This document shows, piece by piece, positions 1 to 8,116 of a DNA stretch of 64,000 nucleotides; within the stretch, counting starts at the first letter, position 1; every line of letters starts with the position of its first letter. Under the pieces are notes generated by a model. That model worked only from the letters and a program-made list of their open reading frames with translations, did no database searches and was not told the DNA's origin. Both the position numbers and the translations under genes were made by a program. Source of the DNA: Martinezella lusitana (GTDB taxonomy: Bacteria; Pseudomonadota; Alphaproteobacteria; Rhizobiales; Rhizobiaceae). The stretch is from positions 21,467-85,466 of the forward strand of contig NZ_FMAF01000029.1 of the NCBI RefSeq assembly GCF_900094565.1, read 5' to 3'.

Positions 1-1
1 C

Positions 2-1072
2 CGCTACGACGCCTACGGCAAGGAAATGCTGCGCATCAAGGACCGGCAGGACCGGCCCATGCTTTACGGCCCGACCAACGAGGAGATGATCACCGACATC
101 TTCCGGTCCTACGTCAAGTCCTACAAGGACCTGCCGCTCAATCTCTATCATATACAGCTGAAATTCCGTGACGAGATCCGTCCGCGTTTCGGCACCATGC
201 GCTCGCGTGAGTTCATGATGAAAGATGCCTATTCCTTCGATCTGACGCAGGAAGGCGCCGTGATTGCCTACAACAAGATGTTCACGGCATATCTGCGCAC
301 CTTCGACCGCCTTGGTCTTCGGGCAATCCCCATGCGCGCCGACACCGGCCCCATCGGCGGCGAGCTCAGCCACGAATTCATCATCCTCGCAGATACCGGC
401 GAATCCGAAGTTTTCTGCCATAAGGATTTCGTCAATTTCGATATCCCCGGCGAAGACACGAATTTTGATGACGCTGCTGGCCTGAAAGGCATCTTCGACA
501 AGTGGACTTCGGTCTATGCCGCCACCTCGGAAATGCATGATGAAGCCGCCTTCAACGCCATCCCCGAAGGCGAGCGCCTCTCGGCGCGCGGCATCGAGGT
601 CGGCCACATCTTCTACTTCGGCACGAAATATTCCGAACCGATGGGTGCGAAAGTTCAGGGTCCCGACGGCAAGGAACATGCTGTACACATGGGATCTTAC
701 GGTATCGGCCCGACACGCCTTGTTCCCGCCATCATCGAAGCATCGCATGACGAGAACGGAATCATCTGGCCTGCTTCGGTTGCGCCTTTTGACGTCGTGG
801 TGATCAACATGAAGTCCGGCGACCAAGCCTGTGACGATGCTTGCGAAACGGTCTACGCCGCCCTGTCGAAGGCCGGCAAGGATGTCCTGCTTGACGATCG
901 CGACGATCGTGCCGGAACGAAGTTCGCGACGGCGGATCTGATCGGCCTGCCCGTGCAGATCATCGTCGGGCCGCGTTCGATCGCGGGCGGCGAGGTGGAA
1001 GTGAAGGACCGTAAGACCGGTGCTCGCGAGACGATGACAGTCGAAGCGGCAATCAAGCGGCTGGCCGGCTGA
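2..1072 (+). CDS. proS: Prolyl-tRNA synthetase, 3' part (5' end outside window)
   Basis: Class II aminoacyl-tRNA synthetase that charges tRNA-Pro in the cytoplasm. The reading frame is open from base 2, so only the C-terminal part is present (about 356 codons to the TGA). Visible features are the class II core (YGPTNEEMITDIFRS, then RFGTMRSREFMMKDAYSF, motif 2), the motif 3 area around GSYGIGPTRLVPAIIE, and a C-terminal anticodon-binding domain from roughly VAPFDVVVINMK to the end. The spacing between catalytic core and anticodon domain suggests the short bacterial form without the large editing insertion; the missing N-terminus limits that statement. The lolC-type gene follows after 26 bases on the same strand. 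Confidence 0.96.
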   Translation, partial: RYDAYGKEMLRIKDRQDRPMLYGPTNEEMITDIFRSYVKSYKDLPLNLYHIQLKFRDEIRPRFGTMRSREFMMKDAYSFDLTQEGAVIAYNKMFTAYLRTFDRLGLRAIPMRADTGPIGGELSHEFIILADTGESEVFCHKDFVNFDIPGEDTNFDDAAGLKGIFDKWTSVYAATSEMHDEAAFNAIPEGERLSARGIEVGHIFYFGTKYSEPMGAKVQGPDGKEHAVHMGSYGIGPTRLVPAIIEASHDENGIIWPASVAPFDVVVINMKSGDQACDDACETVYAALSKAGKDVLLDDRDDRAGTKFATADLIGLPVQIIVGPRSIAGGEVEVKDRKTGARETMTVEAAIKRLAG

Positions 1073-1098
1073 TAGACAAAAGACAGGATGGAAGGCGA

Positions 1099-2409
1099 AT
1101 GGCGGTGAACGTGGCAGTGGAACAGCAGGGAAATTCGCCCAAGGCCAGCCCGTCATCCCGTCCGTTTTCCGGATTCGAGCGACTTGTCGCGTGGCGCTAT
1201 CTTCGCTCCCGGCGCAAGGAAGCATCGATTTCGGTCATTGCCGGCTTCTCGCTGGTCGGCATCATGCTGGGCGTCGCCGCGCTGATCATCGTCATGGCGG
1301 TCATGAACGGCTTCCGCGCCGAACTCTTCAAGCAGATTCTTGGCTTCAACGGCCATGTCGTCGTGCAGCCGATCGATTCGCCGTTGAACGACTATGCTGA
1401 GCTGGCTAAGAAGTTTGCCGCTGTTCCCGGTGTCACCATGGCCTTGCCGCTGGTGGAAGGTGAAACGCTTGCGTCCGGGCGGGGCGGCTCCGGCACCGGC
1501 GCGCTGGTGCGCGGCATCCGCGCCGAGGATATGACCAAGCTCAAAACCGTTTCCGATCATATCGTCTCCGGCGACATAGTCGGCTTTGCCTCGGGGCAGG
1601 GCGTGCTGGTGGGTACACGCCTTGCGCGGCAGCTGGGCCTGACGGTCGGCGACCAGATCACGCTGACGGCGCCCGATGGCGATGTGACGCCCTTCGGCGT
1701 CAATCCGCGCGTCAAGGCTTATACGATCTCCGGCCTCTTCGAGGTCGGCATGTCCGAATATGATTCCTCCGTCGTCTTCATGCCGCTGGAGGAATCACAG
1801 CTCTTTTTCAACGCCGAAGGCATCGTCGAGAAGATAGAACTCTTCGTCAGCAATCCCGATGATGTCGATGAGTTGAGGCCGAAGATCGAGGCTGCCGCGG
1901 GTCGGCAAGTGTTCCTGACCGACTGGCGGCAGGTCAACGAGACTTTCTTCTCGGCACTGCAGGTCGAGCGCAACACCATGTTCATGATCCTGACGCTGAT
2001 CGTCCTCGTGGCTGCGCTAAATATCATTTCCGGTCTGATCATGCTGGTGAAGGACAAGGGCAGCGATATCGCCATCCTGCGCACCATGGGCGCGACGTCC
2101 GGGGCGATCATGCGCATCTTCTTCATGACAGGTGCTGCCATCGGCGTGGTCGGCACATTCGCCGGCGTTCTGCTCGGTGTCCTGGTCTGCCTGAATATCG
2201 AATCCATCCGGCAGTTCTTCTCCTGGATTTCGGGCACGGTGATCTTCAATCCGGAGGTCTACTTCCTCAGCAAGCTGCCGGCCCAGATGAATATGAGCGA
2301 GACCGTCTCCGTTGTTGTGATGGCACTGACGCTGTCTTTCCTTGCCACGATCTTTCCGGCCTGGCGTGCCTCGCGGCTCGATCCGGTGCAGGCGCTGCGC
2401 TACGAATAA
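1099..2409 (+). CDS. lolC: Lipoprotein-releasing ABC transporter, permease subunit (LolC/LolE family)
   Basis: Inner-membrane permease that, with LolD, extracts outer-membrane lipoproteins and hands them to the periplasmic carrier LolA. The 436-residue protein has the family layout: cytoplasmic N-terminus, a membrane helix at about residues 45-70 (ending VMAVMNGFRAELF), a large periplasmic MacB-like domain, then three C-terminal FtsX-type helices. It ends in the family-typical region PAWRASRLDPVQALRYE. The lolD gene follows 14 bases downstream. Only one permease gene is next to lolD, unlike the lolC-lolD-lolE order of E. coli, so a homodimeric (LolF-like) arrangement is a reasonable inference. 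A second permease elsewhere cannot be excluded. Confidence 0.92.
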   Translation: MAVNVAVEQQGNSPKASPSSRPFSGFERLVAWRYLRSRRKEASISVIAGFSLVGIMLGVAALIIVMAVMNGFRAELFKQILGFNGHVVVQPIDSPLNDYAELAKKFAAVPGVTMALPLVEGETLASGRGGSGTGALVRGIRAEDMTKLKTVSDHIVSGDIVGFASGQGVLVGTRLARQLGLTVGDQITLTAPDGDVTPFGVNPRVKAYTISGLFEVGMSEYDSSVVFMPLEESQLFFNAEGIVEKIELFVSNPDDVDELRPKIEAAAGRQVFLTDWRQVNETFFSALQVERNTMFMILTLIVLVAALNIISGLIMLVKDKGSDIAILRTMGATSGAIMRIFFMTGAAIGVVGTFAGVLLGVLVCLNIESIRQFFSWISGTVIFNPEVYFLSKLPAQMNMSETVSVVVMALTLSFLATIFPAWRASRLDPVQALRYE

Positions 2410-2423
2410 GGAATTCGCATTTG

Positions 2424-3107
2424 ATGAAAGGCAACGTCGTTCTCCAGCTTTCGGGCGTGGAGCGTCATTACGGGCAAGGCGATACCCAGCTATCGATCCT
2501 GAAGGGAGCCGATTTCGCCCTGCGCAGCGGCGAGATCGTCGCGCTGGTTGCGCCCTCCGGTACCGGCAAGTCGACGCTCCTGCATGTGGCCGGCCTGCTC
2601 GAGCATCCCGATAGCGGCGAAGTGCTGATCAATGGTCAGGCATGTGAAGGCCTGTCCGACGACAAGCGCACGGCTGTCCGTCGCAGCGAAATCGGCTTCG
2701 TCTATCAGTTCCACCATCTGCTGCCGGAATTTTCGGCGCTTGAAAACATCATGATGCCGCAACTGATCTCCGGCCTCTCCCGCAAGGAGGCAAGTGAGCG
2801 CGCCGCCCAGCTTCTCGATTACATGCGCATCGGCCACCGCGGCGATCATCGACCGGCCGAATTGTCCGGCGGCGAACAGCAACGCGTCGCCATTGCGCGC
2901 GCCGTCGCCAATGCGCCTCTGGTACTGCTGGCCGATGAACCGACAGGCAATCTCGATCCCGCAACGGCACATTATGTCTTCGATGCCCTTGAAGCGCTGG
3001 TGCGGCAGTCGGGTCTGGCGGCATTGATCGCCACGCATAATCACGAACTCGCAGTCCGCATGGACCGCCGCGTCACATTGAGCGAAGGCAAGGTGGTCGA
3101 GGTCTGA
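2424..3107 (+). CDS. lolD: Lipoprotein-releasing ABC transporter, ATPase subunit LolD
   Basis: ATPase that powers lipoprotein release by the preceding permease. The 227-residue protein carries Walker A (APSGTGKSTLLH, with Ala in place of the usual first Gly), a Q-loop region (FVYQFHHLLPEFSALENI), the signature LSGGEQQRVAIARA, Walker B (VLLADEPTGNLD) and the switch His (IATHN). The start is either ATG 2424 or the adjacent in-frame TTG 2421; AAGGA at 2407-2411 sits nearer the usual distance from the TTG. The gene is almost certainly cotranscribed with the permease gene and ends 7 bases from the convergent DUF5680 gene. Confidence 0.95.
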   Translation: MKGNVVLQLSGVERHYGQGDTQLSILKGADFALRSGEIVALVAPSGTGKSTLLHVAGLLEHPDSGEVLINGQACEGLSDDKRTAVRRSEIGFVYQFHHLLPEFSALENIMMPQLISGLSRKEASERAAQLLDYMRIGHRGDHRPAELSGGEQQRVAIARAVANAPLVLLADEPTGNLDPATAHYVFDALEALVRQSGLAALIATHNHELAVRMDRRVTLSEGKVVEV

Positions 3108-3114
3108 TCGCCCG

Positions 3115-3582
3115 TTACGGAACGATCAGCCCGCCGCGATAATCCAGCTCGTAGGCCTTGCGCTCCTTCACCATGATGACCTCGTGACCGATAAAATGGT
3201 CGCAGCCGCCGGTGCTGCGATCGACGTAACGGCCGAAGGCGTGTTCGAATTCGAAGCCGCCGAGAAAGCGTTTTTCATCGAGATAGAGCCGCAGCAGCGC
3301 TGATTTGATGACCATGCCGGCGCTTCGCCCGTCGATCAGGTCGGGCTCGACGATGCGGCCGAAATAGTTCATCGCCCAGACCGGCTCGTCGTCATGCCAG
3401 ACCAGCTCCTGCCCGGCGAAATCCGTGCCACCGAAATAGCTGTCGAGATAGCGCCAGCGGCCATTGGCATAGCCGATGTCATGCGAGCCGCTTCGGCAGG
3501 ACGGCAGTCTCTCGCCATCTCCGACATAGGTCTCGGCCTTGGCGATGACAATGAAATCGTTCAGCTCGGCAAGATCCAGCAT
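3115..3582 (-). CDS. DUF5680 domain protein, candidate SOS gene
   Basis: A 155-residue soluble protein of unknown function. It matches my recollection of DUF5680, a domain found alone or fused to XRE-type regulators; the recognisable core is WRYLDSYFGGTDFAGQE followed by PVWAMNYFGR. No membrane segment or signal peptide is visible. ATG 3582 is chosen because GGAG lies 8 bases upstream; an in-frame TTG at 3594 is possible. A GAAC-N7-GAAC direct repeat at 3639-3653 lies 57 bases upstream and overlaps a TATATG-like -10 sequence, so LexA control is plausible. The alternative is an ordinary constitutive orphan gene. Confidence 0.75.
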   Translation of the reverse strand: MLDLAELNDFIVIAKAETYVGDGERLPSCRSGSHDIGYANGRWRYLDSYFGGTDFAGQELVWHDDEPVWAMNYFGRIVEPDLIDGRSAGMVIKSALLRLYLDEKRFLGGFEFEHAFGRYVDRSTGGCDHFIGHEVIMVKERKAYELDYRGGLIVP

Positions 3583-3638
3583 GGCCCTCTCCAATGATGG
3601 TAAGTGACCACAATGCCATGGAATGTGCAGCGCGTAAA

Positions 3639-3653
3639 GAACATATAGTGAAC
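3639..3653 (-). promoter_or_regulatory. Candidate LexA (SOS) box upstream of the DUF5680 gene
   Basis: The direct repeat GAACATATAGTGAAC fits the alphaproteobacterial LexA operator GAAC-N7-GAAC (read as GTTC-N7-GTTC on the minus strand). On the minus strand the N7 and flanks contain ACTATATG, so the operator would cover the -10 region of a promoter for the DUF5680 gene. The match is exact in all eight specified bases. Such a match is expected about twice by chance in 64 kb, so placement in a promoter carries the weight. Confidence 0.5.
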
Positions 3654-3667
3654 AAACGCTGTGTTTG

Positions 3668-4264
3668 CTATTGTCCGTCTCCGCAGATTTTCTGGCCGAA
3701 GTCGTCCTGCCAGTCCTCGATTTTGACCGTTTTGGCGTCTGCCTTGATATCCTTGCCGTTCTTTGTCGCCTTGCCGGTCAGGACATTGTAGTCGCAGTTG
3801 TAGCCGGAATCGGGTTCGAGCGTATCGCGGGACACATAGGTATAGCCGGCAACGACGAAGCTGTTGTTGCGGTAGGCGAGTGTCAGCGTCTGCTCCCACC
3901 GGTCGCGTCCGACGCTGTCATTTTGCGATGTGACGGTGATGGATCCGTTCGGCAGCGCCGCGATCGACGGTTCCTGGCCGACCATGCCGTCAGGCCCCAC
4001 GCTGCCCCATATCTTGTTCGGCGCGCTGACTGCCAGATTCAGCAGCGCATGTTCGCCACCGCGCAGATAGATGTAGATGCCGATCGGATTATCGGCTTGA
4101 TCGTCGGGAGCCGATGCGACCAGCAGAGCGAGATCCGGCTTGCCGTCCTTGTTCCAGTCGCCGATCGCCGCGTCGATGATACGGTCGGGCGCAATGGCGT
4201 CCCCGGCATGCGCCGTGGTCGCGACCGAAAGCAGGGTGAAGGCGGCATAAGTCAGTGATTTCAT
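3668..4264 (-). CDS. Exported protein with FG-GAP/VCBS-like motif, function unknown
   Basis: A 198-residue protein of unknown function. It begins with a clear Sec signal peptide (MKSLTYAAFTLLSVATTAHA, then GDAI), so it should be periplasmic or secreted. Near the N-terminus is DWNKDGKPDLALL, a calcium-binding loop of the kind seen in FG-GAP/VCBS beta-propeller repeats; only one copy is evident. ATG 4264 is preferred over longer in-frame starts because GGGGAG lies 6 bases upstream and the signal peptide begins there. The gene stands alone, with a LexA-like box 104 bases upstream that could in principle serve it instead of the divergent micro-gene. Confidence 0.7.
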   Translation of the reverse strand: MKSLTYAAFTLLSVATTAHAGDAIAPDRIIDAAIGDWNKDGKPDLALLVASAPDDQADNPIGIYIYLRGGEHALLNLAVSAPNKIWGSVGPDGMVGQEPSIAALPNGSITVTSQNDSVGRDRWEQTLTLAYRNNSFVVAGYTYVSRDTLEPDSGYNCDYNVLTGKATKNGKDIKADAKTVKIEDWQDDFGQKICGDGQ

Positions 4265-4367
4265 GATGATCTCCCCTTTGTTCCTGCATAGCCTCGGGTT
4301 GATCGAGCGTCCATCGGCAAGACGAAATATCGGACGATGAAATTTATTGATGCATCTATTGACTCCC

Positions 4368-4382
4368 GAACAAAAATAGAAC
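4368..4382. promoter_or_regulatory. Candidate LexA (SOS) box upstream of the membrane micro-protein
   Basis: GAACAAAAATAGAAC is an exact GAAC-N7-GAAC direct repeat, the LexA operator type of alphaproteobacteria. It differs by one base from the box at the dinB start (12110-12124), which strengthens the call. The 28-codon gene at 4416 begins 33 bases downstream. A TTGACT hexamer at 4359-4364 could be a -35 element, but I find no convincing -10, so the transcription direction is not proven. The exported-protein gene starting at 4264 on the other strand is the alternative target. Confidence 0.6.
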
Positions 4383-4415
4383 AAAAAAGAAACATAACGA
4401 GTAAGGAGCGCGTAA

Positions 4416-4502
4416 ATGACCGATATCATTCGAGACGTTGCAGCATTCACCTCCATCGTGATGTTCGTCGCCAGCTTTTCCCTCATCATGATGGCGATGT
4501 GA
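4416..4502 (+). CDS. 28-residue hydrophobic membrane micro-protein, candidate SOS-induced peptide
   Basis: A very short open frame preceded by an excellent ribosome-binding site (TAAGGAG at 4402-4408, 7 bases before ATG). It encodes 28 residues: a short polar start (MTDIIRD) followed by a hydrophobic stretch from about residue 8 to the end, rich in Val, Ala, Phe, Ile and Met, enough for one membrane helix. A LexA-type box lies just upstream. Size, topology and likely SOS control recall TisB-type inner-membrane peptides, but that is an analogy rather than sequence homology. No function can be assigned. The dnaE gene starts 50 bases downstream, so cotranscription is possible. Confidence 0.6.
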   Translation: MTDIIRDVAAFTSIVMFVASFSLIMMAM

Positions 4503-4552
4503 ATTTTATTCCCATACGAGCACGTTGCCCCCGAGTTTGATGGGAGCAACTC

Positions 4553-7500
4553 ATGGACTTTGTCGTCCGCAATGCCGAGAATGGTGGTGATTCATTCAGG
4601 CATGCGGAAGGGTATGAGATGGCGGATAAGGGTGGCAGCGGTGCAGCGATTGCGCCAGTTGGCGAGGCGCCGGAATTCGTGCATCTCCGGGTTCATTCCG
4701 CCTATTCCCTGCTTGAGGGCGCGCTGCCGCTCAAGAAGATACTGGCCAAGGCCACCGGCGACAATCAGCCGGCTATTGCCATCACCGATACCAACAATCT
4801 CTTCGTCGCCCTGGAGTTCTCCCAGAAGGCGATGGAGGAGGGGCTGCAGCCGATCATCGGCTGCCAGGTATCGATCGACATGGAGGATGGCGGCGAAGGC
4901 GAAAAGCGCGGGCCGCAACAGGCCCTTGCCAAGCTGCCCTCCATCGTCCTGCTCGCCGCCACGGAGCGGGGCTATGAGCGTCTTGTCGATCTGATCAGCC
5001 GTGCCTACCTCGGCGGCGAGGGCAATCATGCCGTTCACATCACCGCCTCGTGGCTGGAGGAGATCGGCACCGAGGGCATGATCGCGCTTACCGGCTCGCT
5101 CGGCGGGCCGGTCGATATAGCGCTGAAAGAGGGGCATGCGCCACAGGCGCTATCCCGGCTGCTGACGCTGAAGCGGCTGTTCGGCGACAGGCTGTATGTC
5201 GAACTGCAGCGCCACGGCACCTATGATCGCCGTCACGAACAAAAGATGCTCGCACTCGCCTATGAGCATGCGCTTCCGCTGGTTGCCACCAACGAGGCTT
5301 TTTTCCCCACCCGCGACGATTACGATGCCCACGACGCCCTTATGGCGGTCGCTCACAATGCCATCGTCTCGGACGATACGCGTTTCCGCCTGACGCCTGA
5401 TCACTATCTGAAGAGCCGTGCCGATATGGCGAAGCTGTTCTCCAATCTGCCAGAGGCGCTGGAGAATACCGTCGAGATTGCTCGGCGCTGCTCCTTCGTT
5501 CTGCAAACGCGCAAGCCGATCCTGCCACGCTTCACCGGCGCCGCCGATGATGAGGAAGAGGCTGATCGCGCCGAATCGGCGGAGTTGCGCGCTCAGGCGG
5601 TCGAGGGTCTTGATCAGCGTCTCGCTTCGCTCGGCATGGCGCCGGGCTATGTGGAAAAGGACTATCGGGAGCGGCTGGAATTCGAGCTCGGCGTTATCGA
5701 GGGTATGAAATTCCCCGGCTACTTCCTGATCGTTGCCGACTTCATCAAATGGGCCAAGCGGCATGATATTCCCGTCGGGCCGGGCCGTGGTTCGGGCGCA
5801 GGCTCGCTGGTCGCCTATGCGCTGACGATCACCGACGTCGATCCACTGCGCTTCTCGCTGCTGTTCGAGCGCTTCCTCAATCCATCACGCGTCTCGATGC
5901 CGGACTTCGATATCGACTTCTGCCAGGATCGGCGCGAAGAGGTGATCCGCTACGTGCAGGCCAAGTATGGCCGCGAGCAGGTGGCGCAGATCATCACCTT
6001 CGGTTCGCTGCAGGCGCGCGCCGCCCTTCGCGACGTCGGCCGCGTGCTGGAGATGCCCTACGGCCAGGTCGACAAGATCTGCAAACTGGTGCCGAACAAT
6101 CCTGCCAATCCGACACCGCTCAGCAAGGCGATCGAGGAAGAGCCGCGCCTGCAGGAGGAGGCTGACAAGGAACCGGTCGTCGCCCGCCTGCTCGATATCG
6201 CCCAGAAGATCGAAGGACTTTACCGTCACGCCTCGACACATGCCGCCGGCATCGTCATCGGCGACCGGCCGCTCTCCAAGCTAGTGCCGATGTATCGCGA
6301 TCCGCGCTCCGACATGCCGGTCACCCAGTTCAATATGAAATGGGTCGAGCAGGCCGGCCTGGTGAAGTTCGACTTCCTCGGCTTGAAGACGCTGACGGTC
6401 CTGAAGACAGCCGTCGATTTCGTCGCCAAGCGCGGCATCGCGATCGATCTTGCCAGCATCCCACTCGAGGATAAGCCGACCTACGATATGCTCTCGCGTG
6501 GCGAAACGGTCGGCGTGTTCCAGGTGGAAAGTGCGGGCATGCGCAAGGCTCTCATCGGCATGCGCCCGGACTGCATCGAGGACATTATCGCGCTGGTGGC
6601 GCTCTATCGCCCCGGCCCGATGGAGAATATCCCGGTCTACAATGCCCGCAAGCACGGTGAGGAAGAGATCGAATCGATCCATCCGAAGATCGACTACCTT
6701 CTGAAGGAGACGCAGGGCGTCATCGTCTACCAGGAACAGGTGATGCAGGTCGCCCAGGTGCTGTCGGGCTATTCGCTCGGCGAGGCCGATCTTCTGCGCC
6801 GCGCCATGGGTAAGAAGATCAAGGCGGAGATGGACCAGCAGCGTGAGCGTTTCGTCGATGGCGCCGTCAAGAACGAGGTGTCGAAGGGGCAGGCGGACGT
6901 CATCTTCGATCTCTTGGCCAAGTTCGCCAATTACGGCTTCAACAAGTCCCACGCCGCCGCCTACGCCATCGTCTCCTATCAGACCGCCTATATGAAGGCG
7001 CATTATCCGGTGGAGTTCCTGGCGGCGTCGATGACGCTGGATATGGCCAACACTGACAAGGTCAACGACTTTCGTCAGGATGCCAAGCGCCTGGGCATCG
7101 AGGTCATCGCGCCCTCGGTCCAGACCTCCTTCCGCCATTTCGAGACCGGCGAAAACCGCATCTATTATGCACTGGCCGCCATCAAGGGCGTCGGCGAATC
7201 CGCCGTGCAGCACATTGTCGAGGTGCGCGGCGATCAGCCATTTGCCAGCATCGAGGATTTCTGCCTGCGCATCGATCCGAAGCAGATCAACCGTCGCGTT
7301 TTGGAAAGCCTGATTTCCGCCGGCGCCTTCGATTGTTTCGAGCTCGACCGCGCGCAGCTGATCGGCGGGATCGATCGGATCATGGGTTATGCGCAAGTGG
7401 CGCAGGAAAACAAGCGCAGCGGTCAGCACGACATGTTCGGAAGCGCTGCGTCCGGGCCTGAGAAGATCGCATTGCCGCCTTATACGCCGTGGCTTGCCTC

Positions 7501-8116
7501 GGAGCGCCTGCTGCGCGAATTTCAGGTGCTCGGCTTCTATCTGACCGCCCATCCGCTCGATACCTACAAGAGCGTGCTCGACAAGATGCGCGTGCAGAAC
7601 TTCGCCGATTTTTCCGCTGCGGTGAAGCAGGGGGCGAGTAACGGTCGCCTCGCCGGCACGGTGATCTCGAAGCAGGAACGCAAGACGCGCACCGGCAATA
7701 AAATGGGCATCTTCGTCTTCTCGGATGCGTCAGGCCAGTTCGAAGCCGTGCTCTTCTCGGAAACGCTCAATCAATATCGCGACGTGCTTGAAGTCGGCAA
7801 ATCCTTCGTCATCACCGCCCAGGCGGACGAGCGCCCGGAAGGCATCAGCCTGCGTCTGCAGACGGCGCAGTCGCTGGAAGAAAAGTCGCTGCAGATGCAG
7901 AAGGCGCTACGCGTCTATGTCCGCGATTCCGGGCCGCTGAAAGCGGTTGCGGCCCATCTCAACACCAAGGGCGATGGCCTCGTCTCCTTCATCGTCATCA
8001 AGGAGGAGGGCATGCGCGAGGTCGAGGTGGCGCTGCCGGAAAAATACCGCATCACGCCGGAAATCGCCGCCGCATTGAGAACGGCGCCCGGCGTCATCGA
8101 TGTCGAACTGGTCTAG
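4553..8116 (+). CDS. dnaE: DNA polymerase III alpha subunit (replicative)
   Basis: Catalytic subunit of the replicative DNA polymerase, 1187 residues from the first ATG. An N-terminal PHP domain is visible (HLRVHSAYSLLEGALPLKK). The C-family polymerase core follows with PGRGSGAGSLVAYAL (about residue 410), the catalytic DFDIDF (about 451), THAAGIVIGDRPLSKLVPMY and NKSHAAAYAIVSYQTAYMK. A C-terminal OB-fold is visible around AGTVISKQERKTRTGNKMG. The start is uncertain: ATG 4619 (MADKGGSG, with GGAAGGG a few bases upstream) is an attractive alternative that removes 22 weakly conserved residues. The stop TAG shares its CTAG with the stop of the convergent L,D-transpeptidase gene. Confidence 0.97.
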   Translation: MDFVVRNAENGGDSFRHAEGYEMADKGGSGAAIAPVGEAPEFVHLRVHSAYSLLEGALPLKKILAKATGDNQPAIAITDTNNLFVALEFSQKAMEEGLQPIIGCQVSIDMEDGGEGEKRGPQQALAKLPSIVLLAATERGYERLVDLISRAYLGGEGNHAVHITASWLEEIGTEGMIALTGSLGGPVDIALKEGHAPQALSRLLTLKRLFGDRLYVELQRHGTYDRRHEQKMLALAYEHALPLVATNEAFFPTRDDYDAHDALMAVAHNAIVSDDTRFRLTPDHYLKSRADMAKLFSNLPEALENTVEIARRCSFVLQTRKPILPRFTGAADDEEEADRAESAELRAQAVEGLDQRLASLGMAPGYVEKDYRERLEFELGVIEGMKFPGYFLIVADFIKWAKRHDIPVGPGRGSGAGSLVAYALTITDVDPLRFSLLFERFLNPSRVSMPDFDIDFCQDRREEVIRYVQAKYGREQVAQIITFGSLQARAALRDVGRVLEMPYGQVDKICKLVPNNPANPTPLSKAIEEEPRLQEEADKEPVVARLLDIAQKIEGLYRHASTHAAGIVIGDRPLSKLVPMYRDPRSDMPVTQFNMKWVEQAGLVKFDFLGLKTLTVLKTAVDFVAKRGIAIDLASIPLEDKPTYDMLSRGETVGVFQVESAGMRKALIGMRPDCIEDIIALVALYRPGPMENIPVYNARKHGEEEIESIHPKIDYLLKETQGVIVYQEQVMQVAQVLSGYSLGEADLLRRAMGKKIKAEMDQQRERFVDGAVKNEVSKGQADVIFDLLAKFANYGFNKSHAAAYAIVSYQTAYMKAHYPVEFLAASMTLDMANTDKVNDFRQDAKRLGIEVIAPSVQTSFRHFETGENRIYYALAAIKGVGESAVQHIVEVRGDQPFASIEDFCLRIDPKQINRRVLESLISAGAFDCFELDRAQLIGGIDRIMGYAQVAQENKRSGQHDMFGSAASGPEKIALPPYTPWLASERLLREFQVLGFYLTAHPLDTYKSVLDKMRVQNFADFSAAVKQGASNGRLAGTVISKQERKTRTGNKMGIFVFSDASGQFEAVLFSETLNQYRDVLEVGKSFVITAQADERPEGISLRLQTAQSLEEKSLQMQKALRVYVRDSGPLKAVAAHLNTKGDGLVSFIVIKEEGMREVEVALPEKYRITPEIAAALRTAPGVIDVELV

